NCBI RefSeq assembly: GCF_000787375.1
Contig: NZ_JRJU01000010.1
Location: 62,001-126,000 of the forward strand
DNA from: Halalkalibacter okhensis
GTDB taxonomy: Bacteria > Bacillota > Bacilli > Bacillales > Bacillaceae_D
Length of the DNA: 64,000 bases
Reading direction: 5' to 3'
Shown: positions 55,203 to 64,000 of the stretch, piece by piece
Layout: each line of letters begins with the position of its first letter
How positions within the stretch are numbered: position 1 is the stretch's first letter
Position numbers and translations under genes: made by a program
Notes under the pieces: model-generated
Seen by the model: the letters and a program-made list of their open reading frames with translations, nothing else
What the model was told of the DNA's origin: nothing
Database searches by the model: none

Positions 55203-55445
55203 TCATCCCTCTTTAAAAAACCAATATGGGGAAGTCACTGCAGCAATAATTAGGATAAAAAACAAAACCAATAGCACTCTAATTAACGGAAATGAAAGTG
55301 TAGCCTTTTTTTTCCTTTTTCGTGACCTTCGATGTATTTCTCTTCTCGGTGGATATGACTCTTCCTTTTCGGACATGCGTTGTAAGGATTCCATTTGCTC
55401 GCGTAATGGATCTGCTTGATCGTGCTCTTTCCAGTCCTCAGCCAT
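55203..55445 (-). CDS. Short membrane protein at the ypbE position
   Basis: 80 residues from the ATG at 55445 (AAGGAG ten bases upstream; the GTG at 55454 touches it). A charged Arg/Lys-rich cytosolic part (RREIHRRSRKRKKK, about 38-51) is followed by one membrane helix (about 56-74) and then the protein ends. B. subtilis YpbE has a similar cytosolic and membrane part plus an outer LysM domain, which is absent here. Overlaps ypbD by 8 bases. Confidence 0.65.
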   Translation of the reverse strand: MAEDWKEHDQADPLREQMESLQRMSEKEESYPPRREIHRRSRKRKKKATLSFPLIRVLLVLFFILIIAAVTSPYWFFKEG

Positions 55446-56037
55446 TCCCCTCACTCTCCTTTTTATACCGGTATTGATATCGTATAAATAGCCCTAATAA
55501 GAAATCAATTATAAAATGCGCAAAGATGGTTACCACAACATTTCCTGTCCAGTGAAACAAAGCCCCTAATAAAAAGCTAACTAACCAAACATTGATAAAA
55601 AGCACTGGTTTATACAAATATCGAAAATGAATCAAAGCAAAGATGGTACTAGCGATCACTAGACCAAAAGCAGTTTGTAAAACAGCCCGAAATAATAACT
55701 CTTCACATATGGCTATAATGAGACAAAGAATTGTTAGTTCAAAGAAAGTTAAATCCCTAAAAACACGCTCATTAATTCCCCCGTCATCCATCCATGATTT
55801 GGGTAAATACCGGTCGAGTATAATATCTAGCAAAACAATGACAACAGCAACTGTACCGCCTACTCCTATAATAAGCCCAATATCTACTTGAAACAAGGCA
55901 ATAAATTCATGCCAGCTATCAAAGACAAACCATCCAAATATCCCAGCAATAATGAGCATAATCGCTTGAGTTGCATATACATTTAACTTAAGTTCGCGAT
56001 CTGTTAATTCTGCCACAACGTCACTTTGTTTTTTCAT
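55438..56037 (-). CDS. ypbD: CPBP-family intramembrane metalloprotease YpbD
   Basis: 199 residues with about six membrane helices. The CPBP motifs are present: [14 protein letters not shown] (E-E-x3-R), FALIHFRYL (F-x3-H) and [11 protein letters not shown]. Such Abi-type proteins are prenyl-endopeptidase-like or of unknown role in bacteria. It overlaps the recS end by 17 bases and lies in the ypbB-recS-ypbD operon. Confidence 0.88.
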   Translation of the reverse strand: MKKQSDVVAELTDRELKLNVYATQAIMLIIAGIFGWFVFDSWHEFIALFQVDIGLIIGVGGTVAVVIVLLDIILDRYLPKSWMDDGGINERVFRDLTFFELTILCLIIAICEELLFRAVLQTAFGLVIASTIFALIHFRYLYKPVLFINVWLVSFLLGALFHWTGNVVVTIFAHFIIDFLLGLFIRYQYRYKKESEGNG

Positions 56038-57547
56038 TTACACTTACATCCTGTCCAAATAGATCCCCTAATAAATCTCTCCATGATTTCCTTTTTTCCA
56101 CCATTTCTTGCTCTTTTCTATTTTTATACATCGGTACGCTTGCCCCGCAGTTATCACAGCAATTTTTTGGACTATCATCTAGTTGTTCAGAAAAATAGAG
56201 AAGGAGTTCTTCTCTACGGCATGAAGACGTTCGGATCCACCTTAAAAAAGTATCGAGTTTCCTTCTTTTACGATGGATTCTCTCCTCTTCCACTTCACGA
56301 ATGCGAGAACGAAGGGTATCGACAGAAAACGGTCGCACTTGCTCGCTTTGTAAGATTCCTCTTTCCTCTAATTGGTAACGCACACCTCGCCATACGACCT
56401 CATTACCATTGAGTCTTTCTACTAACATTCTTTCTTGTTCCTTTGTCCATGAAGATGCACTTCTGACATAGTTTAACATGTCAGTAAGCTGTTCATCCGT
56501 TGAACGCTCTCCTTCAAGTAAAAGCGAATTTAAACGCCGATCCTCCTCACAAAATAGGAGGATTGCCACACTTTGCTTGCCATCTCTAGCCGCTCGGCCA
56601 ATTTCTTGAACATATGATTCCATATCAATAGGATAATGAAAATGTAGAACGTAGCGAATATTGCTTTTATTAATCCCCATTCCAAAAGCACTTGTACAGC
56701 ATATAACATCAAGCTGTCCATTCATAAATTGCTGCTGAATTAAAAGCCGATCTTCTGAAGACAATCCTCCATGATAATAAGCAACCCGTCCCATACCTTT
56801 ACTTGTTAGCATCGCAGCTACATTTTGTGCCCAAAGTCGGCTAGAAAAATAAATCATTCCTGGCCCTTGTACACATTCAACAAGTTGCACTACTCGGTCC
56901 ATTTTTTCCTGTGTCGTTTCACACCTTTCAACTACGTACGTAATGGAAGGGCGGTCAACGGAATAGATTAAAAAACGAGGTTTCTCCATGTTAAGTCGTG
57001 CACTTATATCTTGTTGAACTTCTTCAGTTGCTGTCGCAGTAATAGCAAGACAAGGAGGATTTCCTAGTTCACTTCTAACTTGTCCTAAACGTAAATAATC
57101 AGGTCGAAAATCATGACCCCATTGCGAAATACAATGAGCCTCATCAACGACAAAAAATGAAATATGAACTTTTGCTAATTGTTTTTGAACATATGGACTT
57201 TGCAGCATTTCTGGTGATACATAAATCATTTTGTATTTATCTAATTTTGAAAATACATGCTGGCGCTCTTCTTTAGATAAGAAGCTATTGATAGCAGCAA
57301 CATACTTAACTCCTTGGCTACGAAGCTGCTGTACTTGATCTTCCATAAGTGAAAGAAGTGGTGAAACAATTAATGTAATCCCTGACGAAAGCAACGATGG
57401 AAGCTGATAACAGATTGATTTACCTGTTCCTGTTGGAAGCATTGCAACAACGTCTTCCCCAACTAATAACGACTCTATTACTTCCCTTTGTCCAGGCCGA
57501 AAACTTGTATATCCAAAATATTGCTGTAATTTATTCTCAAGCTCCAT
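56021..57547 (-). CDS. recS: RecQ-family DNA helicase RecS
   Basis: 508 residues: the helicase core with motif [21 protein letters not shown] box [18 protein letters not shown] (RecQ-type aromatic-rich loop), TATATEEV, and motif [16 protein letters not shown] zinc site ([10 protein letters not shown]... CCDNCGA) follows. No HRDC domain, as in B. subtilis RecS, which is shorter than RecQ. Overlaps ypbB by 11 bases. Confidence 0.94.
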   Translation of the reverse strand: MELENKLQQYFGYTSFRPGQREVIESLLVGEDVVAMLPTGTGKSICYQLPSLLSSGITLIVSPLLSLMEDQVQQLRSQGVKYVAAINSFLSKEERQHVFSKLDKYKMIYVSPEMLQSPYVQKQLAKVHISFFVVDEAHCISQWGHDFRPDYLRLGQVRSELGNPPCLAITATATEEVQQDISARLNMEKPRFLIYSVDRPSITYVVERCETTQEKMDRVVQLVECVQGPGMIYFSSRLWAQNVAAMLTSKGMGRVAYYHGGLSSEDRLLIQQQFMNGQLDVICCTSAFGMGINKSNIRYVLHFHYPIDMESYVQEIGRAARDGKQSVAILLFCEEDRRLNSLLLEGERSTDEQLTDMLNYVRSASSWTKEQERMLVERLNGNEVVWRGVRYQLEERGILQSEQVRPFSVDTLRSRIREVEEERIHRKRRKLDTFLRWIRTSSCRREELLLYFSEQLDDSPKNCCDNCGASVPMYKNRKEQEMVEKRKSWRDLLGDLFGQDVSVNEKTK

Positions 57548-58598
57548 GTTTCACCTTCTTTCTTGCTAACGCCAATCGAATGACAAAATAATCTACTTCA
57601 AATGGGATCTTTTCTTTGAGATCCCGTAACCGAGTCGTTTGAAGTGTATCAGAGATTGTCGTAACCCATTCTTCCACTTCCAATGGAACATATGGACGAA
57701 TAGAAAAATGAGGATTTTGAATGGCGATTTCGACAATATGATCTTCTATCGTATTTCGTTTTAACTTCCGGATCTGACTAATCTGATCAATCGAGTGTCC
57801 CTTTTCAAGAAGGTCATTCGTTACTCTTGCTGACTCAGTTAAAACAAAAGGAGTGTTAAACCCACTTAAGAAGTGAGGTAAATAAGAGAACTGATTATCC
57901 TGTTGAACTTTCTTGATCAAGCGATGCATAGTGGATAAGTGAATGACATGAACCTTTTCAACGTCGAAATTCAATTGATCAGCTATCTGCTGTTTCGTTA
58001 ACCCCATTTTCTTCCTACCACTAAACTGTAATACCATAATTAATGCTTGTACATCTAAACAACCTTCAAGAAAGCTTTCTAATTCAATGCGGACGAGTTG
58101 AGATATCTCTTCCCTCTTCTGTTGCTCCTTTGGAAGATGCTTTTTCACCCAATCTTGAACTTCAATTTTATGAGTAATGGGAAAAAAACGATTCTGTCCC
58201 ACAGAAAGGTTTGTTATCGACTGAACATACAATGCTAAGCGTAACCAGACTTGTTCTGCGTAGCGATGATAGTCCCATCCTTGCAAGTCGTTTATAAATG
58301 CATGATTCATTTTAAAATTTTTTGTTTTCTCAATACCTTTATTTGTTAAGCGAACTCGATCTTTTTCTACTTTCTCGACATAACCACCATTTATGAGACA
58401 ACGTATATCCTCTTCAATCAGTTCACGAGTTAATGCTGGAAACAATCCAAAAAATGTCAACACCCCAAAGAAAGCTCCATCTTGGATAGTCTGCGCTGAT
58501 TTTTTCCCCTTAAGCAAATGGAATATTCCATATATAGACCTCTCCGCCCCTATAACTTGAATAATGGCTGCAACAATTGCTTGTCTTATTGTCTCCAC
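57537..58598 (-). CDS. ypbB: YpbB, RecS-associated helix-turn-helix protein
   Basis: The GTG at 58598 is preferred because AGGTGG is nine bases upstream and the product then starts (M)[20 protein letters not shown], aligning with the family; earlier in-frame GTGs have no site. 353 residues. The C-terminal part holds a helix-turn-helix-like segment ([28 protein letters not shown]). In B. subtilis ypbB precedes recS; a role in RecS action is inferred only from this linkage. Confidence 0.88.
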   Translation of the reverse strand: METIRQAIVAAIIQVIGAERSIYGIFHLLKGKKSAQTIQDGAFFGVLTFFGLFPALTRELIEEDIRCLINGGYVEKVEKDRVRLTNKGIEKTKNFKMNHAFINDLQGWDYHRYAEQVWLRLALYVQSITNLSVGQNRFFPITHKIEVQDWVKKHLPKEQQKREEISQLVRIELESFLEGCLDVQALIMVLQFSGRKKMGLTKQQIADQLNFDVEKVHVIHLSTMHRLIKKVQQDNQFSYLPHFLSGFNTPFVLTESARVTNDLLEKGHSIDQISQIRKLKRNTIEDHIVEIAIQNPHFSIRPYVPLEVEEWVTTISDTLQTTRLRDLKEKIPFEVDYFVIRLALARKKVKHGA

Positions 58599-58813
58599 AC
58601 ACTTGTTCACCACCTATAAAAACTCTGCTTTTATTGTAACAAATTCCAGCAAACAAAGCGGCTGAAAAGTATACAATGAGCAAATAAATAAAGAAGAAAC
58701 GTTTAATTTATCTGTTTACGAAGCAAAATTGGTTGAAAAGTTCGCCAATCCGTTTTACAATTAGTCAGTAGAACTCATATGGTTTTGATCAAAACTGTAA
58801 TATATGTGATTAG

Positions 58814-59083
<270 letters not shown>

Positions 59084-59100
59084 TGAATGAAGAAATGAAG

Positions 59101-59144
59101 GGGTATCTCTAAAGTTAATTTAACTTTTGAGATACCCTTTTTTC
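59101..59144 (+). terminator. Terminator after fer
   Basis: GGGTATCTC/GAGATACCC outer arms with an inner AAAGTTAA/TTAACTTT stem, then six T. Confidence 0.9.
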
Positions 59145-59161
59145 TTGTTAATTAAATCATT

Positions 59162-60214
59162 TCATAAAGCAAGTCCTTCAAGTGCGAGCAGACAATTATT
59201 GGACCATATCTCTGCAAAGGATTCAGAAGGTAATGGATTTGTACCAACGCCTACTTCAATTGTAAACCCTGCTCTTTTTGTTTCTTGAATGAACCAATCT
59301 TTATACCCACCATCACTCTCCGCTGTATGCACAGGTGTATAGGAGCTTACTAGTGATAAACGGTGAACCATCTCCTTGCTCTCTTTTGGTTCTAATCCAC
59401 GATATCCCCAATAAATTACTTGGCCTTGAGAATGAAACGCCAAAACATATGCAAATGAATGATTCAGTGTATATCGATAGATAGCCTGAGCTTCAGGTTC
59501 CGTCAATGGTCCATTTCCACTATAGTGCCTCGCCCAAGGGATTTGCGGTGATCCTTTTGCTTCTTCTTCCCATTTAGCTGGCCATTGATGATTCAGATCC
59601 ACTCCTCTTATGTTACTTGACCAATGTTCAAATCGAGCCATGCCTTTATTAATTGTTCGTATATTTTCATAATGAGGATGATTTGGGTAATTTCCTTGAA
59701 GGACTAAATCAACTCCATCGGGATTGACTAACGGAACCATATAAAGAGTTGCCTCTGTTAGTAGCTTTGTTACATCATATCCATGCCACTGTTCTCCACT
59801 TCTATAGCAGCTGGCTAGTTCCTGTATGTAACGAGTTAAAAACTTACTTGTATGCCATTCGTTTGCATGCCAGCCCCCTGAGTAAAATACCTCTTTTTTC
59901 CCCTTTCCTATCGCCAGAGCATAAATTGGTTGGTTCAGGACTGAGTACCCTATAATATCAACTCGAATTCCTAACTTTTTTAAATCTGGAAGTAGCTTTT
60001 CTAAATCACTTTGAGAAAATTCTGTTTGACTCTCCCAATCTGAAATTACGTTTTGTTCACCTTGAATAACAGGAATATGCATTTCCATCTCTGGTTGTAC
60101 ATAACTATTTTCAGCATAAATATGTGGGTTGAATAACAATATGTCAAAAGGGCGAACGTTATACTTATAGGCTATCTTTTTGACCGTTTCTCCTTTTTGA
60201 ACGATATGCTTCAT
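59162..60214 (-). CDS. LysM plus M14 metallocarboxypeptidase (gamma-D-glutamyl-diaminopimelate peptidase type)
   Basis: 350 residues. N-terminal LysM (1-48; IVQKGETVKKIAYKYNVRPFD). The M14 domain has zinc ligands in GGWHANEWHTSKF (H-x-x-E) and the later His in LAFHSQGQVIYW, substrate Arg/Asn region RGVDLNHQWPAKW and catalytic Glu in FTIEVGVG. No signal peptide. Related Bacillus endopeptidase I acts on peptidoglycan peptides during sporulation or recycling. GAGGAGG precedes the ATG. Confidence 0.88.
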   Translation of the reverse strand: MKHIVQKGETVKKIAYKYNVRPFDILLFNPHIYAENSYVQPEMEMHIPVIQGEQNVISDWESQTEFSQSDLEKLLPDLKKLGIRVDIIGYSVLNQPIYALAIGKGKKEVFYSGGWHANEWHTSKFLTRYIQELASCYRSGEQWHGYDVTKLLTEATLYMVPLVNPDGVDLVLQGNYPNHPHYENIRTINKGMARFEHWSSNIRGVDLNHQWPAKWEEEAKGSPQIPWARHYSGNGPLTEPEAQAIYRYTLNHSFAYVLAFHSQGQVIYWGYRGLEPKESKEMVHRLSLVSSYTPVHTAESDGGYKDWFIQETKRAGFTIEVGVGTNPLPSESFAEIWSNNCLLALEGLAL

Positions 60215-60304
60215 ATCATCCCTCCTCGCTTCATTTATATGAACGGTAGCTGTGTTACATACAGGAATAAAGATTATATTTACTTTTTTTGTTCACGCTT
60301 TAGA

Positions 60305-60333
60305 TTGACAGTTTAAATACATTATGATAAATT
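60305..60333 (+). promoter_or_regulatory. Probable serA promoter
   Basis: TTGACA (60305-60310), 17-base spacer, TAAATT (four of six matches). It precedes the T-box leader. Confidence 0.5.
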
Positions 60334-60390
60334 ATCAAACAATTAGTACTATTTGTTTTTAATGACAATTCTAAATGGAAAAACGATGAT

Positions 60391-60635
60391 GAAGATTGAA
60401 AGAATGATAAACCAATTCAGAGAACTAGTGGTTGCTGCGAACTAGTTTGGTCCATTCTTGAGAGCCCTTCGGAGTTCATGTGCTGAAATACGACAGTAGG
60501 TACATTCGGTTAATCCGTTATCTTGGAGACATATCTCCTTAAGATGCGCAACCTGCGCATGAATGAGGGTGGCACCGCGGTTACAACCTTCCGCCCCTCA
60601 CGACAGCGGTCGTGTGGGCAGAAGGTTTTTTGCTG
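60391..60635 (+). promoter_or_regulatory. T-box leader, serine-specific
   Basis: Stem I runs from about 60400 to 60459: AAGAAT/ATTCTT base, ACCAA/TTGG, the AGAGAACTAGT...ACTAGT arm with GGTTGCTGCGA loop. The unpaired triplet TCC at 60451-60453 is in the specifier place and is a serine codon. The conserved T-box TGAGGGTGGCACCGCGG is at 60564-60580. A terminator (AACCTTC...GAAGGTT, T-run) spans 60585-60631. Uncharged tRNA-Ser should let transcription reach serA. Confidence 0.92.
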
Positions 60636-60678
60636 TAGCAATCCTAATTCAAATGTAGAAAAAAAGGAGTGAAGAAAA

Positions 60679-62301
60679 ATGAACCATCAAGCCGTTGTCG
60701 CTCGTCCTACAGGAAACCAAACCCAAGCCAAATATCAAATTTTAGTGTCCGATCGTATGAGCAAAGAAGGATTGCTCCCTTTACTCGAGAGCAATCAAGT
60801 AGAATGTTTAGAAAAAAACGTAAACGATGTCGACGATCTATCTCAATTTGACGCCCTGCTTGTTCGTAGTGCTACCACAGTCACAGATGAACTATTAGCC
60901 AAAATGCCCAAACTTAAAATTGTAGCCAGAGCAGGAGTAGGAGTAGATAATATTGACCTTGACGCTGCTACTAAGCGAGGGGTAGTCGTCGTGAATGCTC
61001 CAGACGGGAATACGATTTCCACCGCTGAACATACATTTGCTATGATGATGTCTTTACTAAGAAATATCCCTCAAGCAGTTGCTTCTATTAAAGCTGGCGA
61101 ATGGAACAGAAAAGCATTCCAAGGATATGAATTACGTGGGAAAACCTTGGGAATTGTTGGGTTTGGACGAATTGGTACTCAGCTCGCTCAACGTGCCAAA
61201 GCCTTTGAAATGTCCCTGCTCGTTTTTGACCCCTTTTTAACGAAAGCTCGTGCTGAAAAGCTTGGTGTAACCACAGCTACTCTTGAAGAAGTCCTTACAG
61301 GATCTGATATTATTACCGTTCATACACCATTAACAAAAGAAACAAAAGGTCTACTCGGAATGGAAAATATTGCGAAGACAAAACCTGGTACATTTTTAAT
61401 TAACTGTGCTCGTGGTGGGATTATTGATGAACAGGCGCTAAAGCATTTTTTATCGAACGGGCACATTGCAGGGGCAGCACTAGATGTTTTTGAAGAAGAA
61501 CCCGCTACAGATAAGGAGTTGCTTGCGTTTCCAAATGTTATTGGAACCCCGCACATTGCTGCTTCAACGAAAGAAGCTCAACTTAATGTAGCTGCTCAAG
61601 TATCTGAAGAGGTATTACGTTTCCTTGAAGGAGAACCAGCAAGCAATTCTATTAACTTACCTACCCTTTCAAAAGAAATTTATGAGAAAGTAAAGCCATT
61701 TTATGAGCTTACAAGAAGTATGGGGAATATACTCTCACAAGTAATGCGTACACCTGTACAAGAAATAGATGTGTATTATGGAGGAACCGTAACAAATTTG
61801 GAAACATCTATTACTACACGAAGTCTGATGGCTGGTTTTTTACAACCCCGTGTGGATGCCGCCGTGAATGACGTCAATGCGAGCTTAATCGCAAAAGAAC
61901 GAGGTATTAATTTTGGAGAAAAGCAAATGAATCAAACTTATGGTTATTCAAACATCATCCATGCTATAGTACGTGGAGAAGATCGTATTTTTGAAATAAA
62001 AGGGACGTATGTAAAGGAATATGGTCCTAGAATTGTTAATATTAATGGATTCAATGTTGACTTTACTCCTAGCGGGCACTTAATTTACATTCAACACAAT
62101 GACAGACCAGGGGTTATCGGTCGAATGGGACAGCTTTTGGCTGATTACCAGGTTAATATTGCTACGATGCAAGTTGGTCGAAAAGAAGAAGGTGGAGAAG
62201 CCATTATGATGGTCGCTGTCGATAAATTGGTAGAAGAAAAAGTCATCAACGAATTGAAACTAATCGAAGGTATTTATTTTGCCGATACAATTGAGTGCTA
62301 A
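60679..62301 (+). CDS. serA: D-3-phosphoglycerate dehydrogenase
   Basis: First step of serine synthesis. 540 residues including an N-terminal extension of about 15 residues before KYQILVSDRMSKEG. NAD-binding TLGIVGFGRIGTQLAQRAKAF (about 153), catalytic Arg in INCARGGIIDEQAL and His in IGTPHIAASTKEAQ. Then an intervening domain and a C-terminal ACT domain (IYIQHNDRPGVIGRMGQLLADYQVNIATM) for serine feedback. AAGGAG precedes the ATG. Controlled by the T-box leader just upstream. Confidence 0.96.
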   Translation: MNHQAVVARPTGNQTQAKYQILVSDRMSKEGLLPLLESNQVECLEKNVNDVDDLSQFDALLVRSATTVTDELLAKMPKLKIVARAGVGVDNIDLDAATKRGVVVVNAPDGNTISTAEHTFAMMMSLLRNIPQAVASIKAGEWNRKAFQGYELRGKTLGIVGFGRIGTQLAQRAKAFEMSLLVFDPFLTKARAEKLGVTTATLEEVLTGSDIITVHTPLTKETKGLLGMENIAKTKPGTFLINCARGGIIDEQALKHFLSNGHIAGAALDVFEEEPATDKELLAFPNVIGTPHIAASTKEAQLNVAAQVSEEVLRFLEGEPASNSINLPTLSKEIYEKVKPFYELTRSMGNILSQVMRTPVQEIDVYYGGTVTNLETSITTRSLMAGFLQPRVDAAVNDVNASLIAKERGINFGEKQMNQTYGYSNIIHAIVRGEDRIFEIKGTYVKEYGPRIVNINGFNVDFTPSGHLIYIQHNDRPGVIGRMGQLLADYQVNIATMQVGRKEEGGEAIMMVAVDKLVEEKVINELKLIEGIYFADTIEC

Positions 62302-62318
62302 CATAAGGAGCAGCTCAT

Positions 62319-62412
62319 GAGGGGGTGAACATTCACCTTTTAGGCCCCCCTCTATGATTCATCTTAAATAAGACATTGACAAAGGTTAGTTACCAGCTTT
62401 GTCAGTGTCTTA
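62319..62412 (+). terminator. Two hairpins after serA
   Basis: GAGGGGG/CCCCCTC (62319-62352), then TAAGACATTGACAAAG/CTTTGTCAGTGTCTTA (62369-62412, one G-U pair). The second is symmetrical and may also end the minus-strand gene at 62442. T-runs are weak. Confidence 0.6.
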
Positions 62413-62441
62413 CACCTACATTTCTAACTGATTATTTTCTC

Positions 62442-62852
62442 TTACCAAATATAGGTGAATAAAAGATCCAATTGTTCTTCCGCATCTTTTTCTAAATAGG
62501 CTTGTCCTCGTTCTGTTATTGTTAACCGATCTCCAGCTCGGGACACAAGTTGCTCGGAGAAAGCAACATCCACATAAAATTGATATAAATGCGCCCCTTT
62601 TTGCTTCGTCTTTTGACTCATCAATTCATAGCCAAACGTACGATCATGAGAACGCCAAAAACGGGGATGCAGCTCCTTTTCATTAATCATACGGATCATT
62701 CCATGCTGATTAATCTTTTTGAGCATAAAGATAAATCCATCCACTAAATCAACTTGATAGCTATTCAAGTCTGTCTGTTTGTTGAGCCAATGAAATAACT
62801 CCGTTTTCACCCTTACTTGTCGCAATCCCATTGAAATCTTCATCCCTATCAA
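62442..62852 (-). CDS. Hypothetical protein, winged-helix-like C-terminus
   Basis: 136 residues from a TTG; an ATG at 62843 is an alternative and neither has a strong ribosome site. Soluble, basic. The end RLTITERGQAYLEKDAEEQLDLLFTYIW resembles the last strand and helix of winged-helix or replication-associated domains. Not recognised as a named family. Located between serA and an M23 peptidase gene. Confidence 0.6.
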   Translation of the reverse strand: MIGMKISMGLRQVRVKTELFHWLNKQTDLNSYQVDLVDGFIFMLKKINQHGMIRMINEKELHPRFWRSHDRTFGYELMSQKTKQKGAHLYQFYVDVAFSEQLVSRAGDRLTITERGQAYLEKDAEEQLDLLFTYIW

Positions 62853-62907
62853 TCATCTCTTGACTTAATTTTACCATATTCGACATGATTTTCACAGGCG
62901 GATTCTG

Positions 62908-63831
62908 TTAATTAATGATGATCGTCTGTCCTGGCAGAATCACATCAGTATGTAAATCATTTTGTTCCATTAAATTTGCTGCTGACACACCATATGTGCC
63001 AGCAATCGACGTTAACGTTTCCCCTGCTTGGATTACGTGAACCTGCTCGGGCAGTGAGACGACGATGACTTCATCTACTGTAATCACGTCATTGGAAAGG
63101 TCGTTCCACTCCATTAACTCATCGACGGTTACGCCAAACTTTTGTGAAAGACTCCATAATGTATCTCCATCACTTACAGTTATTTCAACTAAATTATGTA
63201 TAGATTCCGTGCTTTTATCTCTTTCTTCCAATTGGCTTGGACTCATAACCGAAACAATTTCGCGTTGCTTCCAGTCTTGTCCATAAGGGGAATCTCTCCC
63301 TAGCGAAGCAAACATATACTCTGGTTCTTTTGATAGAACGAGAAACGGGTCAATTGAATCCGTTTTTTCAATATTCCACTCTCCATTATGCACTTCAAAA
63401 TGTAGGTGGTTTCCTGACGATCTTCCTGTTGTACCAACTGTGCCTACTTTCTCACCTTCTAGTAGGGCTTGTCCCTCTTCTACCAGCCTTTCATGAAGAT
63501 GAGCATATACGGTTTCAAGTCCATTAGGGTGATTTACAAACACAACATTTCCATATGTATCAGAATAATAAGACCTACTTACCGTCCCATCTGCGATTGT
63601 TACAACGACAGTTCCTTCTGGAGCTGCAATATCGATTCCAAAATGTTTTCCCCACCTTGTTCCATACGTATCAGTTATTTCACCAACGGTAGGCCAGATG
63701 AGCGCTTCAAAGAGCTCTTCCGGCACCGTTTCTTTCGTCTCGGCAAAAGACGTTGTTGTACTTATGAATAACAGACCGATAAATGTTGCTAAGGCAAGGG
63801 CAATACATACCCTCTTAATAAAATCAACCAT
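62908..63831 (-). CDS. M23 metallopeptidase with two C-terminal LysM domains
   Basis: 307 residues. Signal peptide (about 1-30, ending TTTSFA). M23 domain (about 47-165) with zinc ligands in HFGIDIAAPEG (H-x-x-x-D) and HLHFEVHNG (H-x-H). Two LysM domains at about 215-255 (VSDGDTLWSLSQKFGVTVDELMEWN) and 262-306 (IQAGETLTSIAGTYGVSAANLMEQN). Expected to be exported and bind and cut peptidoglycan. GAGGAGG precedes the ATG. Confidence 0.9.
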   Translation of the reverse strand: MVDFIKRVCIALALATFIGLLFISTTTSFAETKETVPEELFEALIWPTVGEITDTYGTRWGKHFGIDIAAPEGTVVVTIADGTVSRSYYSDTYGNVVFVNHPNGLETVYAHLHERLVEEGQALLEGEKVGTVGTTGRSSGNHLHFEVHNGEWNIEKTDSIDPFLVLSKEPEYMFASLGRDSPYGQDWKQREIVSVMSPSQLEERDKSTESIHNLVEITVSDGDTLWSLSQKFGVTVDELMEWNDLSNDVITVDEVIVVSLPEQVHVIQAGETLTSIAGTYGVSAANLMEQNDLHTDVILPGQTIIIN

Positions 63832-63913
63832 ACTGTCCTCCTCATTCTTTAACAGTTCTCGAGTTGTTTCACATAGTTATCCTATGGATGCCAAGTTCAT
63901 ATTATTCCATAAT

Positions 63914-64000
63914 TTATTCAATCGCTCCCGATTGAATAATCTCAGCATTTACTTGTACTCGAAATTCAGCACTTGGGTATAGGGTCGTTTCCCATTCTTC
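63914..64000 (-). CDS. C-terminal end of an unidentified protein
   Basis: An open minus-strand frame of 28 codons from the right edge to a TAA, ending VNAEIIQSGAIE. Only this tail is inside the window, so the family cannot be named. Confidence 0.45.
   Translation of the reverse strand, partial: EEWETTLYPSAEFRVQVNAEIIQSGAIE

Overview
This 64 kb window comes from the chromosome of a low-GC, endospore-forming member of the Bacillaceae. Gene order follows the Bacillus subtilis block qcr - ypi - aro/trp - cheR - ndk - hep/men - mtrB - spoIVA - yph - gpsA - der - ypf - ypeB/sleB - prsW - gudB - ypb - fer - serA, and nearly all genes lie on the minus strand. The sporulation and germination genes (spoIVA, spoVIF, ypeB, sleB), the TRAP protein and the T-box and S-box leaders all fit this group. 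Menaquinone genes of the futalosine type (mqnA, a UbiX-like gene, mqnP) rather than men genes point to an alkaliphile-type Bacillus such as the B. halodurans relatives; this placement is inference.

Layout. 1-4012: start of qcrA, ypiF, ypiB, ypiA and a degenerate amidohydrolase-like gene. 4129-4262: a consensus sigma-A promoter followed by a terminator and no credible ORF, a candidate small RNA. 4399-17083: the aromatic supra-operon aroC-aroB-aroH-trpEDCFBA-hisC-tyrA-aroA (transcribed right to left), with a TRAP-type attenuator before trpE and a frameshift in trpD. 17261-23717: cheR, ndk and the menaquinone/heptaprenyl cluster hepS-menG-mqnP-ubiX-mqnA-hepT. 23819-37949: mtrB (TRAP), spoIVA, yphF, yphE, spoVIF, gpsA, plsY, der, yphA, ypzI, an S1 protein, plsC, cmk, a PilZ protein, ypeB and a repeat-containing sleB.

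38167-44798: a methionine operon metI-yitJ-metH behind a SAM riboswitch. 44923-54583: a small zinc-ribbon-like ORF, prsW, ansA, bdr (ypdA), gudB, mecB, a CarH/LitR-like MerR-B12 regulator, ypbG, membrane proteins and an M20 amidohydrolase. 54665-64000: ypbF, a short ypbE-position gene, ypbD, recS, ypbB, fer, an M14 peptidase, serA behind a serine-type T-box, and an M23/LysM peptidase.

How it works together. Chorismate made by aroB/aroA/aroC feeds Trp (trp genes), Phe/Tyr (aroH, tyrA, hisC) and, through MqnA, menaquinone; hepS/hepT supply the heptaprenyl tail. Tryptophan-loaded TRAP from mtrB closes a feedback loop on the trp leader in the same window. Methionine and serine genes have their own RNA switches. 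The most unusual points are the orphan small RNA, the split trpD, the predicted B12-based light sensor, the futalosine genes inside the hep operon, the tandem repeat in SleB and a recurrent intergenic CACTGAAAAAG hairpin motif.
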